64,000 nt of DNA from positions 62,001 through 126,000 of the forward strand of contig CAYRXU010000001.1 in NCBI GenBank assembly GCA_964428325.1, given 5' to 3'. The translations under genes and the position numbers were made by a program. The stretch comes from JBBSZK01 sp964428325 (GTDB lineage Archaea > Nanobdellota > Nanobdellia > Pacearchaeales > GW2011-AR1). The notes below the pieces were generated by a model. It saw nothing but the letters and a program-made list of their open reading frames with translations. It was not told the DNA's origin and searched no databases. Positions 33,883-43,480 of this stretch are shown here, one piece after another. The stretch's first letter is position 1; the number at the start of each line of letters is the position of its first letter.

Positions 33883-35487
33883 TTAGTCATGCTCGGGGCT
33901 GCGTCGAAGGAGGCGCATGACATCAACAAGAGGATTTTTTGTCTGTGCCGGCTTCTCAAGTAGGCCTAGATCCTTGTAAAAACTAGGGTTGTCATAGTTA
34001 GGAGGGAGTATCTTCCTTGTCTGTCTGAAGTGCCATTGGAGTTGACTTTTGACGTAACCTTCCTTGAGAGGAGGGGCGTTTCTCTCATTCCACTCGTAAA
34101 CACGCTTCTCGATGTCGACGTCTGGAATGTTGAGTGCTCGCAGAAAGGTGATTAGTATGAACAATCCCCTCTTTCTTCCCTCTGATAGACCGCGTAAGAG
34201 TTTTTTGATGGCTGCAGGGAAGTGATCTTCGGTGACACCCTTGAGTAACTCAATATCTCGCTCGCTCATCTGCACAGATTGCGTGCCTTGAGTAGCAACC
34301 GATTCACGCTGTGGCTTGTCTGCATCTTGCTTACGTTTCCAAGCAAGTGCAGTCTGAAGGAGGAGTGTTGCCTCGCCGCGTACAGCATTTGGGTAGTAAG
34401 GTAGAATCTGAGCCGTAAGAGGATCTGCTTTTTTCGGGGTAAATGAGGCAATGTCTTCTTTTTTGATAACTACGCTTGCAAGAGAAGTTTTTTCATGTAG
34501 TGAGTAAGGCATACGAAATAAGTGGCGAGGAGAAACTAGTACGAAGTCCAGGGAGCCCAGATTCTCAAGGAACATCTGTTCTGTTACTGAAGCTGTTGCC
34601 TGCTTTTGACTATATACTACCTTATTAGACGAATCTGCCTGCTTATTGAGTGAAGAGGTATTACATTTAGGGCATTTAACAAACTCTCTTTCATTGACAA
34701 GGTTGAAAAAACCCGAACACACTGGGTCGATACATCTAAGCTTGCGTTTAGTGATTTTGACATCTGGTCTTTCGTAGCGCGTTCTACAACGGTCACACTC
34801 AAAAGTCATCATAACATGCTTCTCCATCACAGAATTGCATATATCGCATGTTGCCTGAACTAGTTCGTCTTTAGTGACCTTGGTGCGGCGCTCAATTGCC
34901 TTAAAGTCGATGCCAAGATTGGCAAGATGTCTATTGTATGCAGGCTTAATCTCTTGCAGCAAGAATTCAGTTATCGCTCTAGGCCATTCTGGAAACATAG
35001 TGCGCGTTTGTGTACCTTCAAATACCTCGGGAAATGCAGTCCAAGGAACAATTATGTGTAATCCCTTACTGCCAGAGTATTTGATCCCATAATTTTTGAT
35101 ACCATATCTTTCGAGTAGTTCGATAAGTAGCTCGCCTGCAAGTTTAGAATAATCTAGATACGGGGAGTCGATATCTAAAAGTAGATCCCAGCCTTCGCGC
35201 AGGTCGTCGAACGCTGGGCGCTGCATATCGGTGTTGAGTTGTAGTGGATCGCGCCAGATTTCTTCAGAAGCGTGAAAGGATGTTGCGCCTTTCTGGACAA
35301 GAGCCATTATATCTGCAGGATAGGTTATTGCATCGGGGCGTTTGCCGAATCCTTCAAAGTAACGTGGTACGGTTTCTCTTCGGTTTGCAAATTCAAAAAG
35401 AGCCTTCTGGACTTCAGGTTTAGAGTAATAGATATGAGTGATAGAACGTATGCGCAACTCGTTTGGAGAGACCTCATTTTCAGCCAT
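33883..35487 (-). CDS. priS: single-chain DNA primase: PriS core plus PriL-like C-terminal domain
   Basis: The archaeal-eukaryal primase core has catalytic D105/D107 (DLLLDID), the nucleotide-binding SGSKGLH (H144), and FRMPYSLHEKTSL. Two zinc ribbons are inserted (C214/C217/C231/C234 and C252/C257/C272/C275). Residues 412-515 match the PriL C-terminal domain, as in fused DPANN primases. The Fe-S ligands expected there are replaced: A425 in FPAAIKKL, Y498 in PPNYDN and L510 in DLGLL. It makes primers for replication. It is divergent from the PCNA gene, with about 100 bp between. Confidence 0.9.
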   Translation of the reverse strand: MAENEVSPNELRIRSITHIYYSKPEVQKALFEFANRRETVPRYFEGFGKRPDAITYPADIMALVQKGATSFHASEEIWRDPLQLNTDMQRPAFDDLREGWDLLLDIDSPYLDYSKLAGELLIELLERYGIKNYGIKYSGSKGLHIIVPWTAFPEVFEGTQTRTMFPEWPRAITEFLLQEIKPAYNRHLANLGIDFKAIERRTKVTKDELVQATCDICNSVMEKHVMMTFECDRCRTRYERPDVKITKRKLRCIDPVCSGFFNLVNEREFVKCPKCNTSSLNKQADSSNKVVYSQKQATASVTEQMFLENLGSLDFVLVSPRHLFRMPYSLHEKTSLASVVIKKEDIASFTPKKADPLTAQILPYYPNAVRGEATLLLQTALAWKRKQDADKPQRESVATQGTQSVQMSERDIELLKGVTEDHFPAAIKKLLRGLSEGRKRGLFILITFLRALNIPDVDIEKRVYEWNERNAPPLKEGYVKSQLQWHFRQTRKILPPNYDNPSFYKDLGLLEKPAQTKNPLVDVMRLLRRSPEHD

Positions 35488-35588
35488 AGCTCGGGAAACA
35501 TCACCCTCTTTTTATGGTTTGTTGTGCATGTCTAAAGACGGCTTTTCATTACAACAAAGCTTAAAAGTATCCGATATGAGGCATTAAT

Positions 35589-36317
35589 ATGTTGTTAAAA
35601 TTGGATGATGCTCGCTTTTTTGGGACACTTGTAGGAATCATTTCTGAACTTGTTACAGAAGTTAGACTTAAAGTAACAAAAGATGGTATGCGGCTCGTTG
35701 CTCTTGACCCTGCTAATGTTGCAATGGTGCACTTCCATATTCCTGCTGAGCTCTTCTCACAGTTTCACCTTGACAAGGAACAGATATTAGGAGTAAATCT
35801 TGATAATCTCAATTCTGTATTGCGCAGATGTAGTCTGGGAAGCTCCCTGATCTTGGCAAGAGAGGAAAATACACTCAAAATTACTATTCAGGACAAGATC
35901 AAACGCGATTTCACTTTGGCGCTTATTAGCGTTGAAGGCGAAGATCGGGAATTGCCTCACTGGGAATTCAAGAGTGTGATAAAGATGGATGCTCAGACAT
36001 TCGTGGAAGTTGTAGAAGACTGCCTTGTAGTGTCTGATGCATGCACTTTTTCTGCAGAACAGAATAAGTTCACTGTCGAAGCCAGAGGATTGAACTCGGC
36101 AAAAGTAGAATTCTCAAGTGATGAAGTAGAGATTTATTCTGATGTGAGCAGTGCACGCTTTTCCCTAGAATACTTGAGCAAGTTCGTCAAGGGTGCAAAG
36201 ATTGCAAACAAGGTAGAGATCAACTTCTCAGACAATCATCCTATGCGCATCAACTTCCCGACTGGAAAGGTTATGCTTTCTTTTGTTCTAGCTCCTCGCA
36301 TTGAGCAGGATGATTAA
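35589..36317 (+). CDS. pcn: DNA sliding clamp PCNA
   Basis: This ring-shaped clamp tethers polymerase and other replication factors. The sequence matches PCNA along its 242 aa: DDARFFGTLVGIISELVTEV, KDGMRLVALDPANVAMVHFH, LGVNLDNLNSVLRRC, and the C-terminal MRINFPTGKVMLSFVLAPRI. TATA (CTTAAAAGTATCC near 35560) lies about 25 nt before the ATG. The divergent primase gene makes this a small replication locus. Confidence 0.96.
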   Translation: MLLKLDDARFFGTLVGIISELVTEVRLKVTKDGMRLVALDPANVAMVHFHIPAELFSQFHLDKEQILGVNLDNLNSVLRRCSLGSSLILAREENTLKITIQDKIKRDFTLALISVEGEDRELPHWEFKSVIKMDAQTFVEVVEDCLVVSDACTFSAEQNKFTVEARGLNSAKVEFSSDEVEIYSDVSSARFSLEYLSKFVKGAKIANKVEINFSDNHPMRINFPTGKVMLSFVLAPRIEQDD

Positions 36318-36417
36318 TCTTTCTTAGACCTCTTTGATTTTCTTATTTGCATAAATCGAGAGTATTACTTTGTATTATCAGATAGATTTAATAAGATAAA
36401 GTATATTTTGTAATATA

Positions 36418-36564
36418 ATGAAAGAGAGAGTTTCTGCAACTATAGACCCTGTCACAAGTAAAGTGCTGAAAGATATTCTCAAAAAAGGAAGATATCGCAA
36501 CCAGTCGCATATTATCGAGGAAGCCATCAAACTACTCGTGGAGAGGGAGAAACATGAGAAGTAA
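36418..36564 (+). CDS. ribbon-helix-helix DNA-binding protein, 48 aa
   Basis: The full protein is one CopG/Arc-type RHH fold: the strand RVSATIDPVTSKVLKDIL, then the turn KKGRYRNQS, then the second helix HIIEEAIKLLVERE. Such proteins dimerise and bind operators with the paired strand. It opens the pilin-like gene cluster and its end overlaps the next gene by 11 nt, so it may regulate that cluster. The upstream 100 bp is AT-rich, with a TATA-like GTATATTTTG at 36401. Confidence 0.82.
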   Translation: MKERVSATIDPVTSKVLKDILKKGRYRNQSHIIEEAIKLLVEREKHEK

Positions 36565-37318
36565 CAGGGGCCAGATAGCAATCTTCGTTATTGCTTCGCT
36601 TATCATTGTGGCTATGATTGTTATTGTGTTGATTGCTCGTGGTGGGCCTAACATTCCCCTCCCTGGAGAAGCGTTCAGTCCAGATAGCTATCTTTCATCG
36701 TGTGTACGAGACGTTGTTAATACTGAGAGTGCAGTTATGATGAAACAAGGAGGATTTGTTGACCCAAGAGATTATGCAAGTTATAATAACGAAAAAGTTG
36801 CTTATGTTTGTAAGAACGTTAACTATTATGAACCATGCGTAAATCAGTACCCTCGTTATGTTGAGTCTGTACGACTTGAGCTTCTAAGAAATGTGAAGGA
36901 GCAAGTTAAGACTTGCCTCGATGCGCTTGATGCTGAACTTCAAAGACAACAATATAATGTTGAGCGTGTGCCTGACCCTGTTGTCCGTGTAGATTTGCAG
37001 GAAGATAATGTTGTTGTTGAAAGCGAGGTGGCTATGACCCTGGCCAAGAGAGGAGTTAGCCAGCAATATGACACTCTAAGCACTAAAGTGCGCGTGCCTC
37101 TCTTTAATCTAGCAACAGTGGCTAATGAAATTGTACGGCAAGAGAGCGAATTCTGTTACTTTTCTAATGAAGGCTTCAGCTTACTCTATCCTGATTTCGA
37201 TATACGAAGGGATATGTTACAAGAAGGTACAAAGATATATACGATAAAGCATACTGTCAGTGAAAGTGTTATGAATATCGCCATACGTGGTTGCGTTATA
37301 CCGCAGGGAGTTGGATAA
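36554..37318 (+). CDS. pilin-like protein A, 254 aa
   Basis: The N-terminus MRSNRGQIAIFVIASLIIVA has the basic-Gly-Gln start and hydrophobic helix typical of archaeal type IV pilin-like proteins, with possible cleavage after RG. The large extracellular part has cysteines in LSSCVRDVV, VAYVCKNVNYYEPCVN and KTCLDALD, and ends with RGCVIPQGVG. It is clearly paralogous to the product of 41142. The stop overlaps the giant Cys-rich gene (TAATG), so the two are translationally coupled. Confidence 0.75.
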   Translation: MRSNRGQIAIFVIASLIIVAMIVIVLIARGGPNIPLPGEAFSPDSYLSSCVRDVVNTESAVMMKQGGFVDPRDYASYNNEKVAYVCKNVNYYEPCVNQYPRYVESVRLELLRNVKEQVKTCLDALDAELQRQQYNVERVPDPVVRVDLQEDNVVVESEVAMTLAKRGVSQQYDTLSTKVRVPLFNLATVANEIVRQESEFCYFSNEGFSLLYPDFDIRRDMLQEGTKIYTIKHTVSESVMNIAIRGCVIPQGVG

Positions 37319-40300
37319 TGAAAAAGACGATTGCGTGGGGCGAAATGTTTTTGCTTGTTTGTGCTAGTCTTGCTTTCGCTTACATTGTACATGAGAGCGA
37401 TAGTGCATTTGGAAGCGCCATCCCCGTGAGAGAGGAGAGCGAACTGGTGAAGATCTTGCGAGCCGCATTTATCGGTTTATTTTCATATGGCCTTGTATCT
37501 GCAGCCGATGAAGGATTATGGACGTGCCCTCAGAATACCGATGGGACTTTGTGTCAAGAGTACCCTGCGCAAGTTTGCAATTCAGTGTGCGGGGGTACGT
37601 GTTTCCCAGGATTAAGACGGGACTTTGCTGATTGCGCTCTTGGAACATGTATAGATCCTGCGCAAGGAACATGCTTAGGAAGTACGCCTCGTGCAGCATG
37701 TACGGCGCAGGGTGGACAGTGGGACTCTCGTGCCGTGACTGAAATAGCAAGTTGCCGTCCAGGATGTTGTGTTGGGGCAGACCAAGCACTCTTCAGGACA
37801 GAGCAACAATGTAACGTATTGCGTTCAAGTTTGGGCATACCTTTTGAATTTAGGCCCGTGACAAGCGAGCTTGCATGTCTTGCACTTGCCAAACCTAAGG
37901 AAGAAGGTGCTTGTGTACTCAATACTCAAAACGAAGAAGGTAAATATGCTTGCGTGTTTACAACGCGAGAGAGTTGTAATAGCCGTGGGGGAACGATGTA
38001 CGGAGGTATGCTCTGTTCAAATCCTCAGCTTAACACATCTTGTACGCGACAAGCGCGAACATCATGTATGCCTGGAAAAGATGAAGTTTACTGGCTAGAC
38101 TCCTGCGGTAATCGAGAAAACATTTATGATATCAATCGGGTGCAGAGTTGGAATAGTGGCCTTGTGCTTGCTAAAAACGCGAGCTGTGTACTTGGCTCTG
38201 TTGTTAACCCTATAACGCATCAAGCATCTTGTGGTAATTGCAATTATCTTGGAGGAAGTAAGTGCGGCACACCTACAAGTAAAGACGCTAAACCTTCTAT
38301 CGGGAATTACGTTTGTCGCGATCTTTCATGTGTGGATGAAACAGGAGCAAAGCGAAAGAATGGCGAAAGCTGGTGTTCATTTGAAAGCAAGATTGGAGTC
38401 GAAGGTACAGGCAATGCATTACGCAGCGTTGATGTTCCCGGAAGCGAGCATTCTCGTAAGGTTTGTTTGAATGGAGAAGTGCGAACAGAGCCATGTGGTA
38501 GTGCACGTAATGGTATTTGCGTTGAAAATCGAGACGAACAGATAAAATTCTCTTCTGCTGCCTGTCGCGCTAACCAGTGGCAGTTATGCGTTGAAGCGAA
38601 TAATGCGGCAGATGGTATCGATGACCCTGTTGCTGCGGCTGCTGCGGTAAAAGATGCATGTGAAGAACATACTGATTGTGTGTTGAAGGGAATTGATTTG
38701 ACTGGGGGAAGAGGAACGTTTAAGTTCAATGTATGTACTCCTCGCTATCCGCCCGGATTCGATTCGCAGAGCGACGCTGGTGTTGAAAATGCCAAACAGT
38801 TGTGTGGTCTTGCTACTGCTGAGTGCAAGTATGTGACTGTGAAGGGTCTATTTGGCAGCGGCAAGAAATACAACGTTGTGTGCAACCAACCTGCTGGAGC
38901 AGAAGCGATGAACAATCTCTGTATGAGTCTTGGTGATTGTGGGGCTAGCGCTAACGTTGAAGGCGATGTTACAACCTCGGGATTCAAAGTTAAGTCTAAT
39001 CGTGGACAACCGCCGGCTCTTAGTACAGCTTACACAAACGCACTCAAGTTACTTGCAACGCCTGTTCGAGGACAGAAAGTTGCTCCGTTGAGCGAGGGTG
39101 AGCTGACAGAACTATTCGGATTGCAAAATCAAGTTGGAGATCCGCAGAGTAGTTCGGGACAGGGTGCGCAGTTGCAGCAGCTTGCCATGATCAGCGGTGC
39201 GCTTGGGGCTCTTGCGGCCTATGGGGCTTACAGCGGATGGGGCTCGAGCGTATTCGTTACAAGTCAAACATTGCCTGCAGGGTTTGTCGGACCTCCCGCC
39301 CCTATTATGCTTAACGCGTTTGTCGGAGCAGCTGCAGGTGCGCTTATTGGCGCTGCAGGCGTGGCATATCTTCTCAATGCGTTAGGTATCAGCGAAGGTC
39401 TGCCTCCTGCAGTCACTTACGCGCTTATAGCAGGAGGAGCGTTTGGAGGATATGCCCTCGGAGGTAATCTAGTATCAAGTTCTTTCGCGAGTAGTACGTT
39501 TGGAGTTGGACTTACAACAGGGATTATTGCCATTGTTGTGATAATTGTCATTATTGCAATTTTCGCATTCTTGGGCATCGGTAAGAAAAAGGAGACCAAG
39601 ATAACCTATCAGTGTTTGCCATGGCAGCCACCTATTGGAGGAGCGAAGTGTGGTGAATGTGGTGCTGATGGAAAACCATGTACGCAGTATCAATGTCATA
39701 GTCTAGGACAGGCATGCAAGTATGTAGCAAATAGCGCAGAAGGTTCGTGCGTGAACAGTGCGCCAAATGATGTTCTTGCACCATTTATATCTCCTGACGC
39801 AAGTGTGCTGCTTTCTGGTTATCGTTATGAACAAGTATCCGAAAGAGGATTTATACTCAAGAGCGGGGCGTCAGATGGATGCGTGCCGCGCTATACGAAC
39901 ATCAAAGTCGGTATAAGTGTAAATGAACTCTCGCAGTGTAAATTCTCAAATGTACATACTGATAATTATGATAGTATGCCTTCATACTTCCATGCGCCTA
40001 ATGGACGTGAAGAAAATGCATTCAGGCGTAATCATACCTTGAGCTTCAATATCATGGGCGAGGAACTGATTGACGCAGAGCAGCAGCTTGATGCTGAATT
40101 TGATGATGAAGAAGGAGAGTCTGCATTACATTTGAATGAATTGTTCGCTCCCGATCAGAGCGGGAATGTTAATCTCTACGTCAGATGTATCGATGTAAAT
40201 GGGAATGGAAAGACAAGTGCGGAGTACAACATTAATTTCTGCGCCTCTCAGGGGCCGGATAGAACCGCTCCTGCAATAAACGGTTTCATTCCAGCCACTC

Positions 40301-41142
40301 CAGCTTATAGCTCGTATAATGCGACTGAACAGAAAGTCTCGTTCTTTACTAACGAACCTGCTGAATGTAAGTGGGACACACAAGATAGCGCATATGAAAA
40401 TATGATGCAAAGTGCAAGTTGCGCTAATGTCGCTGCAGATGCGACTCCAAGCGGATGGTATTGTAATGCAACATTGCCGCTGTCATTCGCAGGGACAGAT
40501 CAAGAGACATTCTACTTCCGATGTATGGACCAACCTTTTGCTAACGCAACTGACAGGAACACTAACCAGCAAGGCACAAGTTATATTGTGAGAAAGACAC
40601 TTACGCCGCTACGAATTGTAAGTGTTGATCCTCAGAATAAGGATATTGTAACTAACGGTCTTCCTGCGATTACAGATCTCAAGGTAACAACAGGTGGTGG
40701 TGCGCCTGGTACGACGCGACAGTGTGAATTCCAGTTTGGAGATAGATATATTCCATTCTTTGAGACAGGCAGCGACAATCACAGGCAGCCTAATCTAAGA
40801 TTCTTCAATGTAGGAGCATATAATATCCCTATACGCTGTACCGATAGTGCAGGCAATAGTGTGACAGGCAACTCACAGTTCAACATAAGCGTAGATAGCA
40901 TGGGGCCACGCATAACGCGCGTTTACAACAATAACGGGCTCGTCGTTGTGACGAATGAGAATGCTCGTTGCGCATATTCGCTTTCAAGTTGTAGTTTCGC
41001 ATTTGTAAATGGAACATTAATGAGCGGAGAGTCGCGAGTGCATAGCAGTTCGCTCAGCGGAGATTCTACTCAGTATGTCATATGCCGAGACAGATTTGAA
41101 AACCCAAGTGCATGTGTTGCCGTACGGAAGGGAGGACTTTAA
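37318..41142 (+). CDS. giant Cys-rich surface protein, 1274 aa
   Basis: Residues 1-60 contain two hydrophobic segments. Residues 60-570 form a Cys-rich half (SCMPGKDEVYWLDSCGN, SCGNCNYLGGSKC, CVDETGAKRKNGESWC). A central block (about 610-765) has several TM or Gly/Ala-rich hydrophobic segments. The C-terminal half (about 770-1274) begins QCLPWQPPIGGAKCGEC and holds Ig-like domains with ECKWDTQDSAY and FYFRCMDQPF. Two separate downstream genes (41936 and 44262) correspond to its two halves. Function is unknown; repeats and cysteines suggest a disulfide-stabilised surface structure. Confidence 0.78.
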   Translation: MKKTIAWGEMFLLVCASLAFAYIVHESDSAFGSAIPVREESELVKILRAAFIGLFSYGLVSAADEGLWTCPQNTDGTLCQEYPAQVCNSVCGGTCFPGLRRDFADCALGTCIDPAQGTCLGSTPRAACTAQGGQWDSRAVTEIASCRPGCCVGADQALFRTEQQCNVLRSSLGIPFEFRPVTSELACLALAKPKEEGACVLNTQNEEGKYACVFTTRESCNSRGGTMYGGMLCSNPQLNTSCTRQARTSCMPGKDEVYWLDSCGNRENIYDINRVQSWNSGLVLAKNASCVLGSVVNPITHQASCGNCNYLGGSKCGTPTSKDAKPSIGNYVCRDLSCVDETGAKRKNGESWCSFESKIGVEGTGNALRSVDVPGSEHSRKVCLNGEVRTEPCGSARNGICVENRDEQIKFSSAACRANQWQLCVEANNAADGIDDPVAAAAAVKDACEEHTDCVLKGIDLTGGRGTFKFNVCTPRYPPGFDSQSDAGVENAKQLCGLATAECKYVTVKGLFGSGKKYNVVCNQPAGAEAMNNLCMSLGDCGASANVEGDVTTSGFKVKSNRGQPPALSTAYTNALKLLATPVRGQKVAPLSEGELTELFGLQNQVGDPQSSSGQGAQLQQLAMISGALGALAAYGAYSGWGSSVFVTSQTLPAGFVGPPAPIMLNAFVGAAAGALIGAAGVAYLLNALGISEGLPPAVTYALIAGGAFGGYALGGNLVSSSFASSTFGVGLTTGIIAIVVIIVIIAIFAFLGIGKKKETKITYQCLPWQPPIGGAKCGECGADGKPCTQYQCHSLGQACKYVANSAEGSCVNSAPNDVLAPFISPDASVLLSGYRYEQVSERGFILKSGASDGCVPRYTNIKVGISVNELSQCKFSNVHTDNYDSMPSYFHAPNGREENAFRRNHTLSFNIMGEELIDAEQQLDAEFDDEEGESALHLNELFAPDQSGNVNLYVRCIDVNGNGKTSAEYNINFCASQGPDRTAPAINGFIPATPAYSSYNATEQKVSFFTNEPAECKWDTQDSAYENMMQSASCANVAADATPSGWYCNATLPLSFAGTDQETFYFRCMDQPFANATDRNTNQQGTSYIVRKTLTPLRIVSVDPQNKDIVTNGLPAITDLKVTTGGGAPGTTRQCEFQFGDRYIPFFETGSDNHRQPNLRFFNVGAYNIPIRCTDSAGNSVTGNSQFNISVDSMGPRITRVYNNNGLVVVTNENARCAYSLSSCSFAFVNGTLMSGESRVHSSSLSGDSTQYVICRDRFENPSACVAVRKGGL

Positions 41143-41939
41143 TGCGAAAGCGTTATAAAGAAATAGACGCATCTATCGTCATGGAAAAGAGAGGACAGGT
41201 TGCATTCTTCGTCATTCTCGCAGTTGTGATTGTTGGAGTGTTTGCGTTGCTTGTTGTCTATCCACGCATTAGCGTTTCTACTAACGAAGCAAACCCTTCT
41301 CAGTTCTTACGTGATTGTCTTGAACCTTCTATTGATGAAGTCTTGCCTGAGATTATGATGCATGGAGGATATAGACAACCTGCACCTTATGTGCTGTTCG
41401 AGGGAGAAAGAGTGCAGTATCTGTGTTATACTGCTGAAGATTATCAGCCTTGTATAGTACAGCAGCCTTTGCTAGTAAATCATGTAGAGGGAGAGATAAA
41501 GCGTTCAATTGAGCCACGTGCGCGAGAGTGCATGCAAAACGTTGTAGAAATATATGAGGGTCAAGGCTATCAGGTTTCTGCTGCGGCCGTGACAGTCAAT
41601 GTCTCTCTAGAGCCGCAAAAGATGGAGATATTTTTCGCGACACCTTTGACTCTTACACGTGAGGGCGCTCAAACGTTTAGAAGCGTTTCATTTACCAAGT
41701 CCAGCGAAGCTTATGACTTGCTGATGATTGCTACAAGCATAGTCGACTTTTCATCTACCTTAGGAGACTCTGAAACATTGAATTATATTCAGTTCTACCC
41801 TGATCTGAAAATAGAAAAACTCAAAAAGGAAGGAGATACGATATACACATTAACAAACGTGGTGACTAACGAACAATTCAGATTTGCGACGCGAAGTCTT
41901 GTCTGGCCAGCAGGGTATTCAGAAGGGGCAGTTGCATGA
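41142..41939 (+). CDS. pilin-like protein B, 265 aa
   Basis: A paralog of the 36554 product. It contains MEKRGQVAFFVILAVVIVGV from residue 14, the same order of cysteines (LRDCLEPSI, VQYLCYTAEDYQPCIV, ARECMQNVV), and the same middle (YPDLKIEKLKKEGDTIYTL). The start at 41142 overlaps the previous stop (TAATG); a start at 41181 would place KRGQ nearer the N-terminus, as usual for pilin-like signals. It overlaps the next gene by ATGA. Confidence 0.74.
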   Translation: MRKRYKEIDASIVMEKRGQVAFFVILAVVIVGVFALLVVYPRISVSTNEANPSQFLRDCLEPSIDEVLPEIMMHGGYRQPAPYVLFEGERVQYLCYTAEDYQPCIVQQPLLVNHVEGEIKRSIEPRARECMQNVVEIYEGQGYQVSAAAVTVNVSLEPQKMEIFFATPLTLTREGAQTFRSVSFTKSSEAYDLLMIATSIVDFSSTLGDSETLNYIQFYPDLKIEKLKKEGDTIYTLTNVVTNEQFRFATRSLVWPAGYSEGAVA

Positions 41940-43450
41940 GAATAACGTTACTCGTTATGATTGCATTTATTGCAGTAGCAAGTGTTTCTCTAGTAAGCGC
42001 AGCGGAAGCTACGGTATGTTGTGAAAGAACGACCAATGGAGCTTTATGCCAAAACGTTCCGGCAGCAGCATGTGACCCTTCTTCGCGACAAGTGCCAACA
42101 AGTTGCGAGTCAACATCATATTGTGGACTTGGAACGTGTTACGACTCAAATGAAGGCACTTGTTTGGATAATACTCCCCAACTTGTGTGCCAGGCAAACG
42201 GAGGAGTTTGGAGTGCTGAGAGGCCAGCCCAATGCAATTTAGGATGTTGTGTGCTTGGAGATCAGGCTGCTTTTGTTTCCCTTGTGAGATGTAAAAAGCT
42301 CTCTGCCTCGCTCGGACTGAAGACAAACTATGACACGAGTATAAACTCTGAGATCGCTTGTGTTGCACGCGTTCAGCAGCAAGATAGAGGTGCGTGCGTG
42401 TATGAGTTTGAATTCCAAAAGACATGCAAGTTCACAACAAGATCGGAGTGTGCAGGATCAACATCAAGCCTTAACGGCAGTATTGGCCAAGGAACTTTTC
42501 ATAAAGATAAGCTCTGTTCTGCTGAAGAGCTCGGTACGATTTGCGGACCTTCACAGAAGACAAGCTGCATGCCTGGAAAAGATGAAGTGTATTTCTTAGA
42601 CACGTGTGGCAATCCTGCTAATATTTACGATGCGTCTAAAGCACGCGATAAAGAATATTGGACTAATGTAAAAACCAAGAGTGACAGCTGTAATCCCCTC
42701 GATCCAAACTCTCGCAGCGCAAGCTGTGGAAATTGTAATTATCTCCTGGGGAGTGTCTGTAGGACCAGCACAGTAGGAACAAGACCAACTTATGGTAATG
42801 CTATTTGTGCCGATCTCTCTTGTGTGGATGAAGATGGCCAGAAGAGAAAGCACGGAGAGAGCTGGTGCTTGACAGATAGCGTCAGAAATGAAGAGAATAG
42901 TGTGGGCTCAAGATTCTTCAGGCGTATTTGCATGAACGGAGAGGTTGTTACTGAGCCATGTTCTGATTTCCGAAATGAAGAGTGTGTACAAGATAAAATA
43001 GAGACGAGCGCTGGAAGCTTCTCCCAGGCAGCGTGCAGGGTTAATAGATGGCAGGACTGCCTCGCACAAACTGAAAAGATTGACTGTGAGAACAGCGACA
43101 GAAGAGATTGTAAATGGAGAGAAGGAGTAACCTTAGGCAATACGACCATCAATGGAGTATGTACTCCTAAGACTGCACCAGGACTTAATTTCTGGAGCAG
43201 TGAAGAAAGCAAGGTTGTTTGCGGTGTGGGGAATAAGATATGTGTTGTAAAATATGAGAAAGGATTATTTGGTGGAGAGTCGTGTGTCGACAATTGTGAA
43301 TGTTTGACCCCTGGATGGGAGAAAGATTACGGGGAAGTATGCTCTTCTCTTGGTGACTGCGGTGCGAAAGTCAATTATGCAGGCAAGTTGGGACTTAAAG
43401 ACGGAATACGCATTCTGATAGATGGAAAGAATGCCAGCTCACAAAGATAG
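41936..43450 (+). CDS. Cys-rich secreted protein, paralog of the giant protein's N-terminal half, 504 aa
   Basis: A signal peptide (about 1-22) leads to a Cys-rich domain that tracks the N-terminal half of the 37318 product: TSCMPGKDEVYFLDTCGN, SCGNCNYLLGSVC, SCVDEDGQKRKHGESWC, CMNGEVVTEPC, YEKGLFGGESCV. The reading frame ends at residue 504, where the giant protein continues into its membrane block. It therefore looks like the first half of a split copy, with the second half at 44262. A 20-nt segment encoding MPGKDEV is identical in both genes. Confidence 0.76.
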   Translation: MRITLLVMIAFIAVASVSLVSAAEATVCCERTTNGALCQNVPAAACDPSSRQVPTSCESTSYCGLGTCYDSNEGTCLDNTPQLVCQANGGVWSAERPAQCNLGCCVLGDQAAFVSLVRCKKLSASLGLKTNYDTSINSEIACVARVQQQDRGACVYEFEFQKTCKFTTRSECAGSTSSLNGSIGQGTFHKDKLCSAEELGTICGPSQKTSCMPGKDEVYFLDTCGNPANIYDASKARDKEYWTNVKTKSDSCNPLDPNSRSASCGNCNYLLGSVCRTSTVGTRPTYGNAICADLSCVDEDGQKRKHGESWCLTDSVRNEENSVGSRFFRRICMNGEVVTEPCSDFRNEECVQDKIETSAGSFSQAACRVNRWQDCLAQTEKIDCENSDRRDCKWREGVTLGNTTINGVCTPKTAPGLNFWSSEESKVVCGVGNKICVVKYEKGLFGGESCVDNCECLTPGWEKDYGEVCSSLGDCGAKVNYAGKLGLKDGIRILIDGKNASSQR

Positions 43451-43480
43451 TAGAAAAGCTAGACCTTAACATTAATCCCA

